Shown here piece after piece: positions 12,511 to 25,734 of a stretch of DNA of 64,000 nt (positions within the stretch are counted from its first letter, which is position 1; each line of letters opens with the position of its first letter). The notes under the pieces were generated by a model. The model did no database searches, was not told the DNA's origin, and saw nothing but the letters and a program-made list of their open reading frames with translations. Made by a program: the position numbers and the translations under genes. This stretch comes from Epiperipatus broadwayi (lineage: Eukaryota > Onychophora > Udeonychophora > Euonychophora > Peripatidae): positions 10,413,845-10,477,844 of the forward strand of contig JAQFVV010000027.1 in assembly GCA_028023455.1 (NCBI GenBank), written 5' to 3'.

Positions 12511-12654
12511 AATATTCTAATTTATATAAAAAGTTAATAATTTATTTAAAAATAAAAATTATTTTAAAAATATTGTCTCATAATTACAGTAATTCTGCAT
12601 ATGGATGAATTTATCGATAATGTTTTACAGAGTTTAAATTTATTGCTCACTTTA

Positions 12655-12722
12655 GAGTACTGGTAGAATGGTCGCCTTTGAAAGGTGAGGTCTGAGATTG
12701 ATTCTGATACTGTGTTATTGCT
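12655..12722 (+). repeat. tRNA-like relic
   Basis: Contains an A-box-like TACTGGTAGAATGG and an anticodon-arm-like stem TCGCC/GGTGA closing a seven-base loop TTTGAAA. A weak B box, GAGATTGATTC, follows, and then an A-rich run. The acceptor and T stems do not form properly, so this is a pseudogene or SINE head, not a working tRNA gene. Confidence 0.35.
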
Positions 12723-14540
12723 AAAAAAATTTAATAACATTATCTTTCTCTTTTATTATGCTGTGTTATTTTTTACACATTTTAATAAATAGCTTTTTCT
12801 ATTTTTAATAATGATATTATCTTTTTTAGATGCCTCTTTTTATACATTTTACTAAACAGCTTTTCCTTGGATATGTTCTTTAGCTAAAAACTCATAATTG
12901 ATTCATAATCCACACTATAGTCCAAATCTAAGGGAAACAGAATGAGTAAAAAATATAATTAAAAAAAATATTATTGCACCCAAGACATTTAATTTTTAAC
13001 AAATTTTAATAATATTATTTAATGCAATTCTCTTGATTATAATAAAATTCCTGCCTGATTGTACTATTGACAAAGTCTAAAAAATGTATCTAGTGGAGTA
13101 ACCCATGTGTTTAAATTTTTTAATTATAGTTATATAATATAACATATAAATAACAAAATAAGAGCAATGAGTTTTAATGGCTTCTAAAAATGTAATCATA
13201 GTCTAAAAATTTAAAATTTCTTCTCTTAAATAAATCCTGGCTACATCCCTAATTATCAAACTATATAATAAAGTACTATATATATTATAACCTACACTTC
13301 CAACAACGCTCATATACATTACATGAGCGAAATGCCCAGGTGCCAGTTCTATTAATGAATAGAACAATATAACAAGATATATACTACAAAATTATTACTG
13401 AGACTGTATTTAAGTTTATATTCAGCTCAGCTCAGTGGGAGGCTATAGGCAGTTCATAAGATATATGATGATAAATAAATGAAAGAAGAAATATTACAAA
13501 CATCAAATATAATGTAAATCCTTTTTATTAATTAATTGTATGATAAGGAATCATGTTTATCGGTACAGTCTATTAAAATATACTTTAAACTTAATTTCTT
13601 CCTTCATCCAAATATAACATATATCAGCTTGCTATAATTATAATACTAAACAATTCTATGACTTGGCATATTACAATCTAAACATCTACTTTAATGCCAA
13701 TCAAGAAATAAACAATAAGATCTCAGGGAATTTAACAAAACACAGTTGAATTAAATAAATTACATTGGCCCATAAGTTATAATTCTAAAGTATGATAAAA
13801 ATGTAATGAAATAAATTGACTAAAATATTCCACTGTGTTTCAATAATAAGATAATGACAGAAATAGGGTGTTTTAATTTCATATCATCATCTAACAAATA
13901 TACTAACTTGGCAATCTTTCTAATACGTTTATCCAGTGGCAAATGTTCCTTATAATGTTTGGATTAAGTAAAAACAATATTGTCAGACACCGGCAGATTT
14001 AATATTATAACTCTAAAATAATATATATATTTTATGATAGATTTATGAAATGTGGAGATGTGGAAATGGAAAACACGAATGTATACAATAATAACTCCAG
14101 ACACAGTTTTAAGATTTTAAACAAATAAAATAAACCATTTATTACAATAAAATAAATTTAGTTTAACATGATATTTACAATTGGACTACTTGTCTCACAG
14201 ATTTTTAAATTATCAAATAAACTTTAAGCATCAGTTTGGGATTATCCCTATTATCAAAGCAAATTAACAACAAAACTTAAATATTCTGACTTCGAACACA
14301 TGCTTTGCCTATATGTTTCATCTACATGACACTAAATAAACAACATGTTATATTATTAACACACAAAAGAATACTTTGAGAGGATATTACCATTGATTAA
14401 TAAAATAAATCAAATTAATTATATATGGCTCTCAACCAAGCAACTTTCTCTAATTGATTAAATAATCACTTTCAATTACGAATACCTTTCATGCATAGCA
14501 ACAAAATTATGTTCATTCTGATGATTTGATGATTTATAAC
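12723..14540. other. AT-rich stretch without recognisable gene
   Basis: No convincing frame, repeat family or RNA gene was seen. Confidence 0.5.
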
Positions 14541-14542
14541 CT

Positions 14543-15170
14543 TTATTTAAATAAATACACTGTAGTTTAAAATATTTATTTCCCATTTTAATCTCAATAA
14601 CTTTATACTTCTATTTAAATGAATGTAATGTATTTCAAAACATTTATTTCTCATTTTAATTTCAATAACTCTATACTTTATATACGCAATATTATTTATA
14701 TTACGCGTGTGTCAAGCAACAATGATAGAAAATAATCTTTTCTACAAACTTTCCATTCATTAAGAAAATATTATAAATTATTTTATTTCGGACAATGTCG
14801 CAATTCATCAATGAAATAAGACACTAATATTACATCAAGAATTAATTTAATAATTTATCTGGTCACATATTAATTAACACAGAGCTATATTTTCATGATT
14901 ATACAGACTATACGTTATAAGGGACATCTACATGAGGAGCAGATAAACTCTTACTGAACACTTCTACCATAATTCATCTGATTCTAAATACACTGTTGGT
15001 GGGGAACCTTTTCCTCATCACCAAGAATATAAGAAAAATGTCACATAACTTCATAAACATCATTTAATCATACTTCAACAATAATTCAGCTACTTCTAAA
15101 TACACTACTGGTGGGGAACCTTTTTCCTCATCACCAGGGCTCTAAGAAAACTTCGAAAAATATCATTTAA
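14543..15170. repeat. Two short tandem duplications
   Basis: A unit of about 69 bp (TATTTAAAT...TTCAATAACTCTATACTT) is repeated at 14543 and about 14611. A unit of 112 bp is repeated at 14986 and 15098 with the landmark AAATACACT...GGTGGGGAACC. The second unit contains a possible stem-loop, GGTGGGGAA against TTCCTCATCACC. Confidence 0.6.
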
Positions 15171-18150
15171 TCATACGCATATAATATAAACTAGGCTCTA
15201 CTCATGGAAAAACATGTACTAAATAAGCAAAATCTTTTATCCCTACAAGCATTATAACGCAATCAGATTTCTTACCATTCTCAAAGCTCTTCTAAATATC
15301 GAACATTATAAATACACGCTGGCAGATAAATACATACAGATAACATACTAATTCATTCCACTCAGTAGAATATTACAGCATCCGAAATTTATACATAAAA
15401 ATATTCACAAACTGAACTTTATCAAACAAATGTCATAATTGTGCAAAACAGACACACACCCGCGAATAAAAGTATATATAAAATTAACTCTAAATTATAC
15501 ACTATGCAGGCAACATGGTAATTAAATATTGCATCAAGGTATAACTTTTAATTCAGAATAAACCTTAGGTTATTTTTTTTAAAATTTAACAGTTATGATT
15601 ATTACGAACCCAACTTTCTTCATATCTAGCACTATTTCTATTATACATTCGTTGATTTGGAAAAAAGAACAAAATTCTCACTTTGAGATAATAAAGTATA
15701 CAAAATAAATATAAACCCTCTAATAATATATTAAAAAAAATATTTTTTTTCTTTTTTTTTTTACCTTTGTAAAAGAACAATAAGAGCTATTTGTACACAA
15801 TCAATTTTTACCAGCGTATTCCTCATTTGGATACGCTCGGAGACTATCTTGAAGGTCAAAATAACCCAAATTATCAATAAACATAATAATAAGTAATCCT
15901 ATTATCAATAATATACATTAATAATGACAAGCAATAAAAAAAATAATAAAGAAACAAAAGTTATTTGTTTTGTAACTTAAAATAAAAGTTCACTTGGGCA
16001 AAGCTCTGCTTCCGGGTTTATGAAACAATATGGGACACATTCCAAACTGAATTTAAATAAAATAAACTTCTGCAGGATAACTTAAAAAATATAATCATAA
16101 CTTAGATCTGACCAGCACCTCCGGTGTTCATAGCATATCTATTTGAGGTACCAAATCACACACACAAGCAATTAATTTCTCCTTTATTATACTCGAAAAC
16201 ATAAGACATTCTCTGTTGAATACTAAATTAAATACGCACATATTCTTAGTAGTTTTCTTGAATAGTATATTCCAACACTTTATAGTCTATTATAGTGCAT
16301 GGTTTATTCTTAAATATTGTCAATTAAAATACCATGGTTCCTTAGTAATTCCACAATTAATAATACTTGTTTTATATTCCATCTTTTTATCGAAGAGAAA
16401 AATTACCCGCATTTCTATTCTTCCATTCGATTTAAGCAAATACTTAATTTGAAGTAACTCACATTTTATTTCCTTCATTTAAAATACATATTATTTCCAG
16501 AAATACCAAATAAATAAATACTGTTATCTCTTTATGATGAATTTGAACATGGCATGATTTATCAAAATATGCGTATTCTTAATTCTATGTTTAATCCTCA
16601 CAAAAACACAACACGGAAAATAGTGAAGAATTAAAATATATTCTGTAAAATAGTTCTGCATGTTTTCCCAGATATATTAAAATACACACGTTGGTTAGTG
16701 ATACAACAATAATATTCATGCAATTTATTCTTATTTAAAATGACAATTAAATGAAGTAGTGTAGACTGGACATTATCAACATACATTTTTAAAAGAGCAA
16801 TAGTTATGATAAGGTTAATTCAAAATGTTTAAATCGAGGAGAGCAAAATATGCTGTGTACCTTTTGAAAATTTAGAATTCCATTTTAGTTAACTCTTCCC
16901 ATAATAAATTTCTTAAGATCCTTTCAATGTTTTACTCCAAAGTCTTTTTTTAAAATCAATTTGACTTCAGCAACTAGTTTTTTAATTTTCACAATAATGA
17001 GCCACCGTTTTCTGGCTTCAATTACATTACATAATATGCCAATTTTTCACTGAGATCTTTGTTAAATGGCTCTCTTTAGCAAAAAGGTCATTTCCCTTAC
17101 CAAGGTTACTCCCACGCTTTCTTTCTATCTAAGCTAATTACATATTCAAAAAATATTTCAAAAAAAATAATAAAATAAATAGGCTTTTACAAACTTGAAA
17201 GAAAATGAATATTAATTAACTATTCAAAATGATTAATAATTTATTTAATTTTTAAAATAATCCATTGATTCAGCTATCTATTAATCATTGGAAAGAAATA
17301 TATATTTGTTAAATTATTTAAAATAATTACTGTAATTTAAATGTTTTTTATTGTACATGTACTATTGTTTGCTGTTATTAAAAGATGAAAATGAAATGAA
17401 ACATAATGCAGAATATATGCATGCACATGTACTGCAACCTAAATATTAAACTATCCTAACTAAATATAATTGAAATGGCTATTAATTGTTGCCAAAGATA
17501 AGTACTTAATGAATAAAAGGATTTTGAAACCATTCAACCAAATATTACACTAACATAAAATAACTTTGCATTTTCTTGCCCAATATACCAATTCCTATAA
17601 TAACAACCCTTTCTCTGGCATTAAATACTTCACTAACCACAATAATAATAATGAATACTTATAAAGTGGTCAATCAATTGCAAAGCAACCCATATCTAAG
17701 CTTCAAACAATCTCCAGAAAAAATTTAAAATTCTAAGGCTATTTCTTTTTTTTAAAAAAATATAACTATTCGATGGAGATACAAAGTAACAACACCTTGT
17801 GCCCATTCAGATGGTCACACTATATATATATAATAAAACTTAGTTACATTAGAAAATAAATCTAAACAAATTATGTGTGTGAGGGGTCCTGAATTAAAAG
17901 TAACTAATGGATTTTTAAAATAAAGGACTATTTTTAGCAATTTGGTGCTAATGGAATGAAAGAGTTATATCCACTGTGTTATTTAAAATGGATCAAATTT
18001 GGTGGTCTTAATAAAATGTAAAAGTTATATCAATAAAAATGTAAGTATGAAAATTTAAAATATCAAACTATATATATATAATAAATTATTGTTAGTTATT
18101 AATAGTGGAATAACACACACATGATAAAAGTAAATAATAGTGTAAATATT
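15171..18150. other. AT-rich stretch without recognisable gene
   Basis: Short frames at 15586-15780 (minus) and 16216-16452 (plus) have only chance-level composition (poly-Lys/Phe, Ile/Leu). No repeat family or RNA gene was recognised. Confidence 0.5.
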
Positions 18151-18154
18151 GGTG

Positions 18155-18560
18155 TTTTTCTGAAGGTTTGTGATGATGGTGTTCTAGCTGTATTTTTATA
18201 TTGGACTATTTCCATCATCTAATATGTGTGTTGAATGTCTTTAGAAAAGTTTTAATTTTTAGTTAAATATTCCAAATGCATTCAACTGTTAGTAATATCA
18301 CAGCAAACAGGTTAGTATAGCACCAACTGTTAGTAATATTATCACAGCAGCACACATCACAGCAAACAGGTTAGTATATGCACTAACTGTTACTAACCTG
18401 TTTGCTGTGATATTATTAACATTTGTTTGCTGTGATATTACTAACAGTTGAATGCATTTGGAATATTTAACTAAAAATTAAACTTTTCTAAAGACATTCA
18501 ACACACATATTAGATGATGGAAATAGTCCAATATAAAAATACAAATAGTGTAAATATGTT
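18155..18560. repeat. Repeat family A palindrome (large hairpin)
   Basis: The left arm, about 18190-18330, and the right arm, about 18385-18542, are near-perfect reverse complements over roughly 140 bp. The arms carry the family A body and tail. The short centre contains repeated AACTGTTAGTAATAT and ACAGCAAACAGGTTAGTATA blocks in both directions. The tRNA-like head and hammerhead-like core are absent, so this looks like two truncated copies joined head to head or a fold-back derivative. Confidence 0.8.
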
Positions 18561-19442
18561 TATTGAAATAATGTAAGTTTGTTAATAGAAAACGAATAAA
18601 TTTAAGGCCACATGAGAATTTTGAACAGCTTTTTAAACAAACAAGAATTATTTCTAATGAATTATTAACATGTCAATTAAAGTTTATCTAAATATTGGTA
18701 CAGAAAGAATAATGGGAGTCAAGCTTGACTTTCTTTTTTCCTTACTATGAATTAGATGAAGCTCAGAGGTGTAGCATTTCAGATAATCATACTCTGGCTG
18801 TAAATATTGTAATAATCAGATAAATAAACTAAAATTACTTATATGATAACAGAGCTGGCCTGAGAAGGGGAACAGTGCATTTTTTTTTGTGTGTGCATAT
18901 GTATGATGTGCTTTGAGTCTTTTAAATATGATAAAGACATTTAGATATTAAAATTATATATTTGCATATATTTCCTATTTCTATTAGCAATTTCATAGGG
19001 TTGAAAGATAAATTAAAAATTTCACATTTACTAAATAAATATTTATGTTTTAAGGTATTGTTTGCTTATTGTTTACAAAATTATTTTTTACATATTAATT
19101 TGTTTTATTTTAGCATATGTTTTAATCTCTGGGACTTATTTAATAGAAATAAATGAATAACAACATGTTAAATGGCTAAATCCAGCCATATTTTCAAGTT
19201 ATTTTTTAAAGGGTTAGGGAAATGTCTTAATTTATAAATTTTATTTTATAGATGGGGAGGGGGCTAAAAATATTACTATTGCATTTTCCAGACATCTAAT
19301 ATAATATTTACACATTAGTTTCTCTATCTACCTGCTTTTTAAAGTAATTTATAATTATTTTATAATTTATAACTTTATATTTCTTACTGCATTGCCAAAT
19401 ATTAATATCATTTACTTTATTATTTTTTATAATGCTTCATAC
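18561..19442. other. AT-rich stretch without recognisable gene
   Basis: The 64-codon frame at 18962-19156 has chance composition. Nothing else was recognised. Confidence 0.5.
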
Positions 19443-19825
19443 AATTATAACCCACTATTGACAGTTTCAGCGGCCCAGCAATCTTCTTCAGAACTATAAT
19501 AAACACTATACAAATATATATGAACACATAAAAAACAAATGAAATAAAAAATAATATCATGGGAAGTATTGATTGATAAATATAAAATATAAAAAGGTTA
19601 AAATGTATTATATATAAAAGGTAATAATTATATCAAAAGAGATATATAAAGATATATGTAGGAATATGAATATTGATTATAAAATAAAATATATATATAT
19701 ATATAAAATGTAAAATTATATGTTCATATGCATTTGTCTTTATGTATTTGTACTGTGTTTCTTATAGTTCTGAAGAAGATTGCTAGGGCAATCAAAATCA
19801 TCAATAGTGGGTTATAATTATATGG
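19443..19825. mobile_element. Short inverted-repeat element with hammerhead-like termini
   Basis: About 58-bp inverted arms (19443-19500 and 19766-19825) run from TTATAACCCACTATTGA inward to the CTGAAGAAGATTGC core. They enclose about 265 bp of AT-rich filler. On the left arm (minus strand) the core reads CTGAAGAAGATTGC...GAAACTGTC, with all fixed hammerhead bases plus one extra A. On the right arm GAAAC has become AAAATC. The layout is the same as the element at 35591-36181. I infer Penelope-like terminal sequences; no coding remnant is inside. Confidence 0.6.
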
Positions 19826-19828
19826 CTA

Positions 19829-20086
19829 GTAAAAGTAATAAAGAAAGTAATTGATATTATTATATTTTATAATTTCTATAGTTTTTCCAATTCTGGCAGA
19901 TTTAATTGAATATCTCACTTTTTCATGTACTATACTAACATAGATGGGTTCCTCACCAATATGCATTTGCCAGTGTGATGTGTTTACTGGCTTTTTACCT
20001 CTGAGTTCAAAATCAAGAAGCAACATAGTCTTTTTTCTCAATTGCCTGGTAGTCTTAACGAAATTGGTTGAGTTTTTTGAAGGCAT
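19829..20086 (-). CDS. Conserved small ORF, antisense to and just upstream of an RTE copy
   Basis: An 86-codon frame on the minus strand begins MPSKNSTNFVKTTRQ and contains the stretch KTMLLLDFELRGKKPVN and GEEPIYVSIVHEKVRY. A second copy lies on the plus strand at 37108-37290, where the matching stretch reads KTMVFLDLKLRRKKPIN and GEQPIHVHILYE. Differences are mostly conservative (Lys/Arg, Val/Ile, Leu/Phe, Ser/Thr), and the opposite frame is broken by stops in both places. In both places the ORF diverges head to head from the start of an RTE LINE. I do not recognise the family. It could be an antisense ORF in the LINE 5' region or a fragment of a captured gene. The last dozen residues of this copy are AT-rich read-through. 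Confidence 0.4.
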
Positions 20087-20469
20087 AATGAATGTGTATA
20101 TATGAACTTTTCTTTTAATAAATGCTTATAATCATAACATGCAAAATAAAATCATGGTCTTTCCCAGGAAGCTATAAAGTTGTCATCCAAAAAGATGCTA
20201 AAAATCGGCTAATTCCGATTCTGGCTACCATTAGATAACAATGTTTTATGTCCATTATTAAATAAGACATTATTAGAATTTGTAAAGTTAGAAGAAAATT
20301 TAAATAGACAATTGATTTAAAGATTGGACATGTATTATTCTTTAAAGACACTAATATTAGAAGAACAAGTGAATAGAATTTATTATATATAAAATAAAAT
20401 AAAAGAAAGAATATTAGTATTGAGATTGGAATTATGTCAGAGTGACAAGATTAATTATTCGAACTTAAC

Positions 20470-22912
20470 AGAGCTTACCAAATGCAGATAATTCTGGATT
20501 AGGCCCAACAAATTCTCATTATGACGAAGAAATAAAGGATTTTCTTATAGATATACAAAAGGTTTTTGATCAGACCAAACTTTATTTTGATCAGACTTAA
20601 CGTTTATTTTAAAATTGTCATAGGAGACTTTAAAGCTAGACGTGGTAAATGATTGAAAGATGAAAATGGTGGAGTAAATTTGGTTATAGGGATAGAAATG
20701 AGCATGGGCTTCAGACTTATAAGGTAAAAAAAAGAATGGACATGGAAGCAAACAAATGAATGTATAATAGAATTGAATTATATTTTGGCTAAAAGAAAAT
20801 ATGCATTTCAAAATTGTAATGGTCTTAATAAATTCTATACAAGAAGTGATCACCAATTATTGAGATGCAAGATACATGTTAATGCAAAATTAGATCAACA
20901 AAATTATTAACAAAATAATATTTACTGTTGATATTCTTAATTTTCATAGACATTGTAATGAAATTTAAATTAAAACTTACAAATTGTTTTAAAAATATTC
21001 ACAGATTTTTGAAAATGTTTCAGATTTGAATGAAATCATTAGGAAGATAACTGAACTAACACCCAATTAAGAACTGCACCAAAAAAGGCTGATGCAAGAA
21101 GCAGCAATTTACCACTAAATTTTTTATTGACACAAGACAATTTATGAAGAAAAGAAAAAATGTAAAAAATATATAAAAATACTGCATTAAGAAGGAAAGA
21201 ATATCTGAAAATTTTCTAAAATAGTAAGAAAAAGAGCTAATAATAATAATACAAAAAAAAACATAATTGTAAATTAGAAAGGAAAGTTATTGAAGAGAAT
21301 AAAAATGTTAAAAGTTAAAATGTCTTAGTATTGGTAGGGAATTTATTTTTGCAATAAAAAGAAAAAGATGAAATTTATGACATTATGAAATGATGTGGAA
21401 GACTTCTATAAAGAATTACAGAGCAATAAAAACAAAAAATATTCTTTACAATCATCAAATCTTTTGAGTTGCCCTGCATTTCAAATGAAGAAGAGAGATA
21501 TGCAAGTAAATTTATAAAGAAGGAAAAAGTTCCACATAATGACCAATAGGTGAAGAAATAAAAAAAATATTGACAAAGTTATATACCAAATGTCTAAATG
21601 ATGAAAATATACCAAATGACCGGAAGAATAAAGAATTAATCTTCATATTTAAAAAAGATGGTAAAGGAAGATTTTAGAAGCTACAGAGCTATAAGTCTTT
21701 TAACAGTTCTATATGAAACATTTTACCAAGACAATAACATTTTATGATAAACTTTGGATTTTATCCGAGTGAAAGAAACAAGCTGAATGTAATAGTGGTT
21801 TAGAACAGTGAAGTACATCCAAGTATTAAAAGCAGACCAATGAATATAGAAAGAATAAATAAACCCAGAGTTGTCATTGTGCTTTGAAATTTGTAAATTA
21901 TAAAAAGGCATTTTAATTCTACTAAGCATTTATCAGTGATTAAAGCATTGGATCATCAAGATATAGACTTAGAATATTGAGAATATTCTGAAGAATATGT
22001 ATCAAAATGTATCAGAAAACTAGGAAGAGTAAGATTGAAGTACTAAAGGATGATTTACTTGAAAGAGTTTACAGCAAATTTAAGATAAGTATTTTGTAGG
22101 CATTAAAATGGAAAGCTAAGGGATTAAATATAAATAAAGATTACTTAGGAAGTCATCTAGATTTTGCATATGATATAATTGTTTTTGTAAATAATGTTTC
22201 ACAATTTTAGGAAATGTTGCAGGAGTTATCAGATGAAAGTAAGAAAATAGAACTAAAGATAAATGCTAAAGAGATTTAAATAATGTCCAATAGATTTTCT
22301 CCAGAAAAAGAAAATAAAAATTGATAATATTGAATTAGAAGTTAACAATTATAAATATCTTTATCAGAGTATTAATGTAGATGGAAACATGATGGACAAA
22401 ATTAATCATAGAATTAAACTTGGATGAAGTGCTTTTGGTTGAAATAATTTAATATTAAAAGGAAACATGCCTATTTATTGGAAAAGAGCGATTTTTAATA
22501 AACGTTTTTTTACCAATTCTTGCTTATAGAATCTGAGACTTGGACACACACCATAAGAGTATTACAGAAACTTCACATCACTTCATGAAGTATGGAAAGA
22601 TGTATGTTGAGAAGAAACAAGAAAGGATCAAAAATGAAACATGTGGGTAAGAGAACAAACAGGTATTACTGCCATCATTGAAGATTGAAGAGACTGAAGT
22701 AGAGATAGTATGGAATATTACTAGAAGAAATAGCTTGTAGATGAACAGTTGAAGACTTCAATTGGATTCCAAGATATTGTAAAAGTTAGAAAGAGATCAC
22801 ATGTGAAATGGATGGATGAAATAAGAAAGTGTGCTGAGGTGATGTTAAGAAAGAGATAAAAGAAATTGGGTTAAACTTCTGGAGAGACCTTCATCCTGCA
22901 ATAAAACATTAA
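20470..22912 (+). pseudogene. RTE-type LINE relic, near full-length but heavily mutated
   Basis: This copy is collinear with the copies at 5.9 and 36.4-39.6 kb. Recognisable parts in order are the endonuclease (a degenerate GDFNA block near 20620), the EL(D)YILA region near 20775, and FYTRSDHQ-like sequence near 20840. The linker, RT and C-terminal segments follow (WTHT near 22540, CMLRRNKK near 22610, WMDEIRKCAEV near 22815). It ends with GGAGAGACCTTCATCCTGCA and a short TGATGAT tail near 22910, the same 3' end as the other copies. Frameshifts and stops occur throughout; no frame exceeds about 100 codons. A duplicate start of the 5' region may extend back to 20100. Confidence 0.8.
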
Positions 22913-23429
22913 TAGTTGATGATGTTTATATATATATATATATATATTGCTATTCTATTATGGTATTGTTTGTCAATATTAATTATATTTTAAAGAATTA
23001 TTGTAAATTATTTTCATACTCCTTTTCTGAAAGCATTGCTTTACCTCAATAAAAAAGAAAAAAAATCCACTGTTAAATACTGTATTTGATTCTGCTATCT
23101 GCTTAACAGTTTTTAATTAAGAATTTATAATCTATATTTTTTATGTAGGGTATCACATAATGTTATTAAATCCAGCAATAATATTCTCTTATATAGAACA
23201 ATGATATTTTGAACCCATGGAAAAGTATTTTAATGACTCTTTAGAATAATGATACAAGAATTGAGATATCGTTTTTTAATTATATATTTATTGTATCTAT
23301 TTATTTAAATCTGGACAAAAATATCCAGCTTAGAGAAGACAAAACAATTCCTTATATAGTCCTGATTAAATACTTGAAGAATTTTTAAAATTTGATAGTG
23401 ACGTGTAAGCTTAAAAAACATTGCACCAT

Positions 23430-24860
23430 CTGATCTTTTTAAAATGAAGGGAATAGACAAGATTGTAATAATTACTATGGAATAACATTACTATCCATTG
23501 AATCAAAGGTACTTTCAAGAATAGATAAATGGTTTTCAGAGATTCAGTGTAGCTTTTTGGAGAATCAAGAATTACTATAGACATGGTTTTTATTATCAGG
23601 TAAATATAAAAAAAGTGTTCAGGAACAAAATTGTGATTTATATATTGATTTTATTGATTTGGTCATTGCATTTGATTCAGTTAATCAAATAAGTCTATGG
23701 CATTGTTTGAAATTGGTTATTCATCAATATTTATTCATATTATATAAGCTTCTACATAATAAAATGAGGGGAAGTGTTATTCTACAGTGGAAAATCTGAA
23801 GCATATAAAATTAAAACTGGTGCTAAATACTAATATGTACTTCCTCCAACAGCTGTTTCATGAAATAGGGATTAAGATATGCAAAAAACAAAATCTGTGA
23901 TTTCTTGGATTCTAGATTACAGTATCTTGATTATTATAATTTTTTTTTTTTATTAAACGTACATTATTATATTAAGTAATATTTACTAAGGCTGTAACCT
24001 TATGAATAAGCGTCTGAAAAATTCGAAGGTAGGGACCTCTACAGGTCTTAGCCACAAGCTTACGCTCACTATTTTTACCATTTCAGAAGTCTATTTACAA
24101 AAGTACTTAAAATTGTGAATGACATATATAAAGACTTTGGTCTAATAATTAGTATTCAAAAAATTCAAGTCTTGTATCAGCCAATGATTAAAAAAATCCT
24201 CGGAAAATTTTAGTTTGGATAATTATTAACTTGAGAATGTAAACCAATTTAAATATTATGGTAGTTTTATAAGTAAAATGATGGACTTAATTAAGATACT
24301 ACATAGACTCCAATGTTTATCAAGTTCATCCCAGAAAAATAACTACTGCAACTAAATTGGCTGTATAGAACTGTCATTTCACTCAATTTATTGTATGAAA
24401 ATGAGATTTGGACACTCTATCAGTGCAATATAAAGGCAATAGAAAAATTATATTTAAAGATGTTCCACAAAATTCTAAATCCTCAGTTGTAAATTATAAA
24501 ATTAATCAATATGTCCTTCAACATACTGGATGTGATATTATAAAGTCAACTGTTATAAAACCATAGCTTCATTAGATTGGACATGGAAAATGCATTAATG
24601 AATAGTGAAAGACTTTTTAAAAGTATGTTATATGGTGAATGTGAACATGGAAGAAGTAGACTCATTTACCTTATACGAATTATCTTAAATTTTAAAGAAG
24701 TGTAATATTGGTAGTTTGCATTGAGAAGATAAGGCAGAGAATGCAATACATTGAAGAGCTGCAATCAGAAGTAGTGTTGAAGTATTTCAGAAAGAAAAGT
24801 TTTCTGCTGAAGTGATTAAAAAATAGCATACTAAAATATCAAATAACCAGAAAAGAAGCC
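23430..24860 (+). pseudogene. Second LINE family: reverse-transcriptase relic
   Basis: A non-LTR reverse transcriptase distinct from the RTE copies. A frame near 23460 reads DCNNYYGITLLSIESK, the usual NYRGITLLS motif. Then come CDLYIDFIDLVIAFDSVN near 23625-23690 (motif A aspartate) and a damaged motif-B region near 23815. After an inserted repeat (23955-24085), the post-RT part shows NVNQFKYYGSFIS near 24240 and TGCDIIKST near 24525, followed by HWIGH-like decay. Stops and frameshifts are numerous. The same family occurs on the minus strand at 59540-60520. The clade cannot be fixed from this remnant. Confidence 0.65.
23955..24085 (+). mobile_element. Partial copy of the 37-bp-TIR MITE, nested in the LINE relic
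   Basis: Starts TTAAGTAATATTTACTAAGGC, as at 46220, and carries GTAGGGACCTCTACAGG and CACAAGCTTACGCTC, shared with 46280-46315. The right half is missing. It interrupts the reverse-transcriptase relic, so it is younger than that copy. Confidence 0.65.
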
Positions 24861-25734
24861 CTGGTATGTTCCATATGTTGACATATTTGTGGTTTACAAA
24901 TTAGTTTATTTATTCATTCCCAAACTCGGTTTACAGAGCATTTTTTTCTTTTTGGGGGGATTGGAATGGCCATACTCATTTATGAGTGGTGAATGACTAC
25001 AGTACATACATATGTACTGATTTTTGTATGATTTTATTTATGTTAATACCATATTCCAAATCTTTTAACTTTTAAATTAATTTAAAGTTGTGTTTAAATT
25101 TGATTAGAATATTTTTGATAATTGGAATATCAACTGTTAACATTTTCTTAATAGTTTTTATTTTTGTATTAATATCTATGATCATTTTCTGTGTTACATC
25201 ATTGACAATTATTTCTTATTAGTCAAAATAAAATTCAACTCTCATCTATTATCTGGATGATTCTTTGCCCATTTCCTTTTTGGATTTTTTTTTTTTTTGA
25301 ATGTAATCTACTGTTTATTTCCTCCACAAATTTTACAAATATTTATCTTCTTTTATGTCTATTTTTCCACCACACTTTTATTTTTTTAGAACTTTCCCAA
25401 TTAGTGGACTAAAATCTCTTAAGACAATTTTTCAATGTTTAATCATTCCACTCACACATTAAAATAATAACTTGTTTGAAACTCAAATCTAAATTATTTG
25501 CATTTGATACCTTCTGTTAAATTTAATAATTCATTTTTCTATTTTGTCTGATAAACTTTTAATCTTCACAGTATTGTTCTTTTATTTTAATCTGTTTAAT
25601 TTATAATCATTTCTACTCTATTTGTACTTCGGATATTTGTGAAACTATAATAAATACGTACAATGGTGAAATATCCAATATAAAAATTATTTGTCCAGAA
25701 TGTTATTATATACATATACTTAATATAATAATCA
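24861..25734. other. AT-rich stretch without recognisable gene
   Basis: No motif, RNA gene or repeat was recognised. Confidence 0.5.
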